Shown here in pieces: positions 61,710 through 64,000 of a stretch of DNA of 64,000 nucleotides. Where the stretch lies: the NCBI RefSeq assembly GCF_900476395.1, contig NZ_UIHB01000002.1, positions 1 through 64,000 of the forward strand, given 5' to 3'. Below the pieces are notes generated by a model that was given only the letters and a program-made list of their open reading frames with translations, made no database searches and was not told the DNA's origin. Every line of letters begins with the position of its first letter. Position 1 is the stretch's first letter. This stretch comes from Xanthomonas euroxanthea (GTDB lineage Bacteria > Pseudomonadota > Gammaproteobacteria > Xanthomonadales > Xanthomonadaceae). Made by a program: the position numbers and the translations under genes.

Positions 61710-62482
61710 GCGGAGGAGCTCTCCGTCGCCTTGTCGGCGATCTGGGCGCTGGTCAGGCCGAAGCGACGTTCGCGCCCGGCATAGTCATCCAGTGCCTGCT
61801 GCAGTACGCCGGCATCGAACTCCGGCCACAGGGTTTCGGTGAACCACAGTTCGGTATAAGCCAGCTGCCACAGCAGGAAATTGCTGATGCGGGTGTCGCC
61901 GCCGGTGCGGATGAACAGGTCCGGCGCCGGCAGGTCGGCCAGCGCGACGCGGCTGGCCAGCAGCGCTTCGTCGATCTGCTGCGGTTGCAGGCGACCGGCC
62001 GCCACTTCTTCGGCCAGGGCCCGCGCGGCCAGCGCAATGTCCTGGCGGCCGCCATAGCTGGCGGCAATGCTCAGCACCAGGCGCGAATTGGCCGCGGTGA
62101 TGCGTTCGGCACCGGCCATGCGCTCGCGCAGCGGCGCCGCGAAGCGGCCGCGATCGCCGATGAAGCGCACTTGCACGCCGCGGCGCTGCAGCTCGTCGAC
62201 CTCGCGGTCGAGTGCATGCAGGAACAGTTTCATCAGCGCATCGACTTCCTCCTGCGGGCGCCCCCAGTTTTCACTGGAAAACGCGAACAGGGTGAGCGCC
62301 GAGACGCCTTTTTCCAGGCAGAAGTCGATGGTGCGGTTGACCGCGCGCGCGCCGGCGCGATGACCGATCATGCGCGGACGCCGCCGACGCTGCGCCCAAC
62401 GCCCATTGCCATCCATGATGATGGCAATGTGGCGCGGCACGGCGGCAGCGGAAGGTGCTGGATGCATGGCAGGCGATGCCAC
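61706..62482 (-). CDS. uppS: Undecaprenyl diphosphate synthase
   Basis: 258-residue cis-prenyltransferase making the C55 lipid carrier for peptidoglycan and LPS. Catalytic [13 protein letters not shown] (Asp, Asn, Arg for Mg and diphosphate) and [12 protein letters not shown]. The GTG at 62482 lies 2 bp after the frr stop and is likely the start; the ATG at 62467 (MHPAPSAA) is an alternative. Overlaps cdsA by 4 bp. Confidence 0.95.
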   Translation of the reverse strand: MASPAMHPAPSAAAVPRHIAIIMDGNGRWAQRRRRPRMIGHRAGARAVNRTIDFCLEKGVSALTLFAFSSENWGRPQEEVDALMKLFLHALDREVDELQRRGVQVRFIGDRGRFAAPLRERMAGAERITAANSRLVLSIAASYGGRQDIALAARALAEEVAAGRLQPQQIDEALLASRVALADLPAPDLFIRTGGDTRISNFLLWQLAYTELWFTETLWPEFDAGVLQQALDDYAGRERRFGLTSAQIADKATESSSA

Positions 62483-62484
62483 GA

Positions 62485-63042
62485 TCAGACCGTCATCAGT
62501 TCCTGTTCCTTGGCCTTGACGACCTCATCCACATCCTTGATGGCCTTGTCGGTCAGCTTCTGGATGTCGTCCTCGGCGCTGCGCGCCTCGTCTTCGGTGA
62601 CCGCCTTGTCCTTGAGCAGATCCTTGACCTGCTGGTTGGCATCGCGACGGATGTTGCGGATGGCCACCTTGCTGTCCTCGCCCTCGCCATGCACGGACTT
62701 GCTGAGCTCCTTGCGGCGCTCCTCGGTCAGCGGCGGCAGGTTCAGACGGATCACGGTGCCGACCACGGTCGGGGTCAGGCCCAGATCCGAGGCATAGATC
62801 GCCTTCTCGACGTCCTTGATCATGCCCTTGTCGAACAGGCTGATGACCAGCGAGCGGCCTTCGGAGACGCTGATGCTGGCAACCTGGTTGAGGGGGGTGT
62901 CGGTGCCGTAGGCCTTGACCTTGATGCCGTCCAGCAGCGCCGGAGAGGCGCGGCCGGTGCGCACCGTGGTCAGGGAATGGCGCAGAGCATCGATGCTCTT
63001 GGTCATGCGCGTCTGCGCGTCTTGTTTGATCTGGTTGAGCAT
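62485..63042 (-). CDS. frr: Ribosome recycling factor
   Basis: 185-residue factor that with EF-G splits post-termination ribosomes. Classic start [19 protein letters not shown] and [19 protein letters not shown]; the helical-bundle C-terminus contains [28 protein letters not shown]. Exact family length. Downstream of pyrH by 193 bp that hold a repeat, and upstream of uppS by 2 bp. Confidence 0.98.
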   Translation of the reverse strand: MLNQIKQDAQTRMTKSIDALRHSLTTVRTGRASPALLDGIKVKAYGTDTPLNQVASISVSEGRSLVISLFDKGMIKDVEKAIYASDLGLTPTVVGTVIRLNLPPLTEERRKELSKSVHGEGEDSKVAIRNIRRDANQQVKDLLKDKAVTEDEARSAEDDIQKLTDKAIKDVDEVVKAKEQELMTV

Positions 63043-63203
63043 CGCCGGAATCCGTGTGGAGCTGAATCCGGAGATTATAGCCGGGACTGAGGTTTCACGA
63101 CTCGCGGGTCGTCAGGACCCGCGCAGCCGGTTCACTTGCCGGCACTTCACGCCCGGCGCCGCCATCGTGAGCTATCAGCGCAGCCCGGGCGCCGCGCCTT
63201 TGC

Positions 63204-63232
63204 GATTCCCCAATCCCGACTCCCGATTCCCA
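63204..63232. repeat. Single GATTCCC repeat block after pyrH
   Basis: gattccccaatcccgactcc... is one arm of the GGGAATC repeat family; no clear complementary arm is found in the pyrH-frr gap. It lies 4 bp after the pyrH stop at 63236 on the minus strand. Confidence 0.75.
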
Positions 63233-63235
63233 GCC

Positions 63236-63958
63236 TCAGCTGCGGCCCTGCACCAGCGTGCCGATCTGCTCGCCGTGCAGGATGCGCAGCAGCACGCCGG
63301 GCTCGCTCATGCCGAAGATGCGCAGCGGCAGGTCGCTGTCGCGCGCCAGTGCGAAGGCGGCGGTGTCCATCACTTCCAGGCCCTGCAGGATGACCTGGTC
63401 GTAGGTCAGGCTGTCGTAACGCACCGCATCGGTGTGCTTCTTCGGGTCCTTGTCGTAGACGCCGTCGACCTTGGTTGCCTTGAGTAGCAGGTCGGCACCG
63501 ATCTCGATCGCGCGCAGCGCCGCGCCCGAGTCGGTGGTGAAGAACGGATTGCCGGTGCCGGCGGCGAAGATCGCGATGCGGCCCTTTTCCAGGTGGCGGA
63601 TCGCGCGACGGCGGATGAAGTCCTCGCAGACATCGTTGATCTTGATCGCGCTCATCACGCGCACCTTGGCGCCGAGCTTCTCCAGCGCATCCTGCATCGC
63701 CAGCGCGTTGATCACGGTGGCCAGCATGCCCATGTGGTCGCCGGTGACGCGGTCCATGCCGCTGGCGGCCAGGCCGGCGCCGCGGAAGATGTTGCCGCCG
63801 CCGATCACAAGGGCGACCTGCGCGCCGGCCTGCTGGGCTTCGATCACTTCATGGGCGAGGCGGTTGATGACCTTGGGATCGATGCCGTAATCCCCGTCTC
63901 CCATCAGCGCCTCCCCGGAAAGTTTGAGAAGAATGCGGCGATAGGCAAGTTCGGACAT
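63236..63958 (-). CDS. pyrH: Uridylate kinase
   Basis: 240-residue UMP kinase of the amino-acid kinase fold, pyrimidine nucleotide pathway. N-terminal [13 protein letters not shown] with the P-loop-like lysine, [12 protein letters not shown], and [16 protein letters not shown] near the UTP-binding site. The ATG at 63958 (MSELAYRR) fits the family start; an ORF extension to 63988 adds ten residues. GAGG lies upstream of the ATG on its strand. Frr and later genes probably share its transcript. Confidence 0.97.
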   Translation of the reverse strand: MSELAYRRILLKLSGEALMGDGDYGIDPKVINRLAHEVIEAQQAGAQVALVIGGGNIFRGAGLAASGMDRVTGDHMGMLATVINALAMQDALEKLGAKVRVMSAIKINDVCEDFIRRRAIRHLEKGRIAIFAAGTGNPFFTTDSGAALRAIEIGADLLLKATKVDGVYDKDPKKHTDAVRYDSLTYDQVILQGLEVMDTAAFALARDSDLPLRIFGMSEPGVLLRILHGEQIGTLVQGRS

Positions 63959-64000
63959 GGGGGAAACCTCGGTGTGGGGGATCGGCAAACGCCGGCAAGT

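Overview
The window is GC-rich chromosomal DNA of a gammaproteobacterium, almost certainly Xanthomonas or a very close relative. The evidence is the gene content and order (lpxD-fabZ-lpxA-lpxB-rnhB-dnaE-accA and pyrH-frr-uppS-cdsA-dxr-rseP-bamA), protein sequences typical of the family, and two dispersed short repeat families of the kind seen in Xanthomonas intergenic DNA. I see no rRNA, tRNA, CRISPR array, prophage or insertion sequence.

Layout. 1-5.7 kb: single accessory genes (Old Yellow Enzyme reductase divergent from an MFS exporter, DUF2383 protein, 2'-5' RNA ligase-like protein, HD hydrolase, small Cys-rich protein). 5.7-10.7 kb: an AcvB/VirJ-type lysyl-phosphatidylglycerol hydrolase facing the lysyl-phosphatidylglycerol synthase/flippase MprF, with a 1 kb tandemly duplicated, palindrome-rich spacer between them. 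12.2-22 kb (minus strand): an ECF sigma factor/anti-sigma pair followed by a seven-gene lipid-modification operon (desaturase, FAD oxidoreductase, DUF1365, cyclopropane fatty acid synthase, DUF2878, DUF1295, second CFA-like methyltransferase). Six of its genes are joined to the next by 4-bp stop/start overlaps. This is the most interesting candidate system in the window. 22.4-31.7 kb: RnfB-like ferredoxin, HAD phosphatase, metG, DUF2147 protein, an ABC permease fused to an M1 peptidase with its ATPase, and a VOC protein. 32-45.8 kb: mmuP-mmuM (S-methylmethionine use), DUF885 peptidase, AraC regulator convergent with a LysE exporter, queuosine precursor transporter, DUF502 protein, alginate-export-type porin, PadR regulator, intracellular PHA depolymerase phaZ, methyltransferase, HemJ-like protein.

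46-64 kb is a core envelope and housekeeping block read entirely on the minus strand: pyrH, frr, uppS, cdsA, dxr, rseP, bamA, lpxD, fabZ, lpxA, lpxB, rnhB, dnaE, accA. It links isoprenoid, phospholipid, lipid A and outer membrane assembly functions. The usual skp gene between bamA and lpxD is absent; a plus-strand gene for a 64-residue secreted peptide sits there. GGGAATC-type repeats have entered the coding sequence at both ends of lpxB and at the start of rnhB.

Most functions are inferred from family resemblance read by eye; no database search was run.
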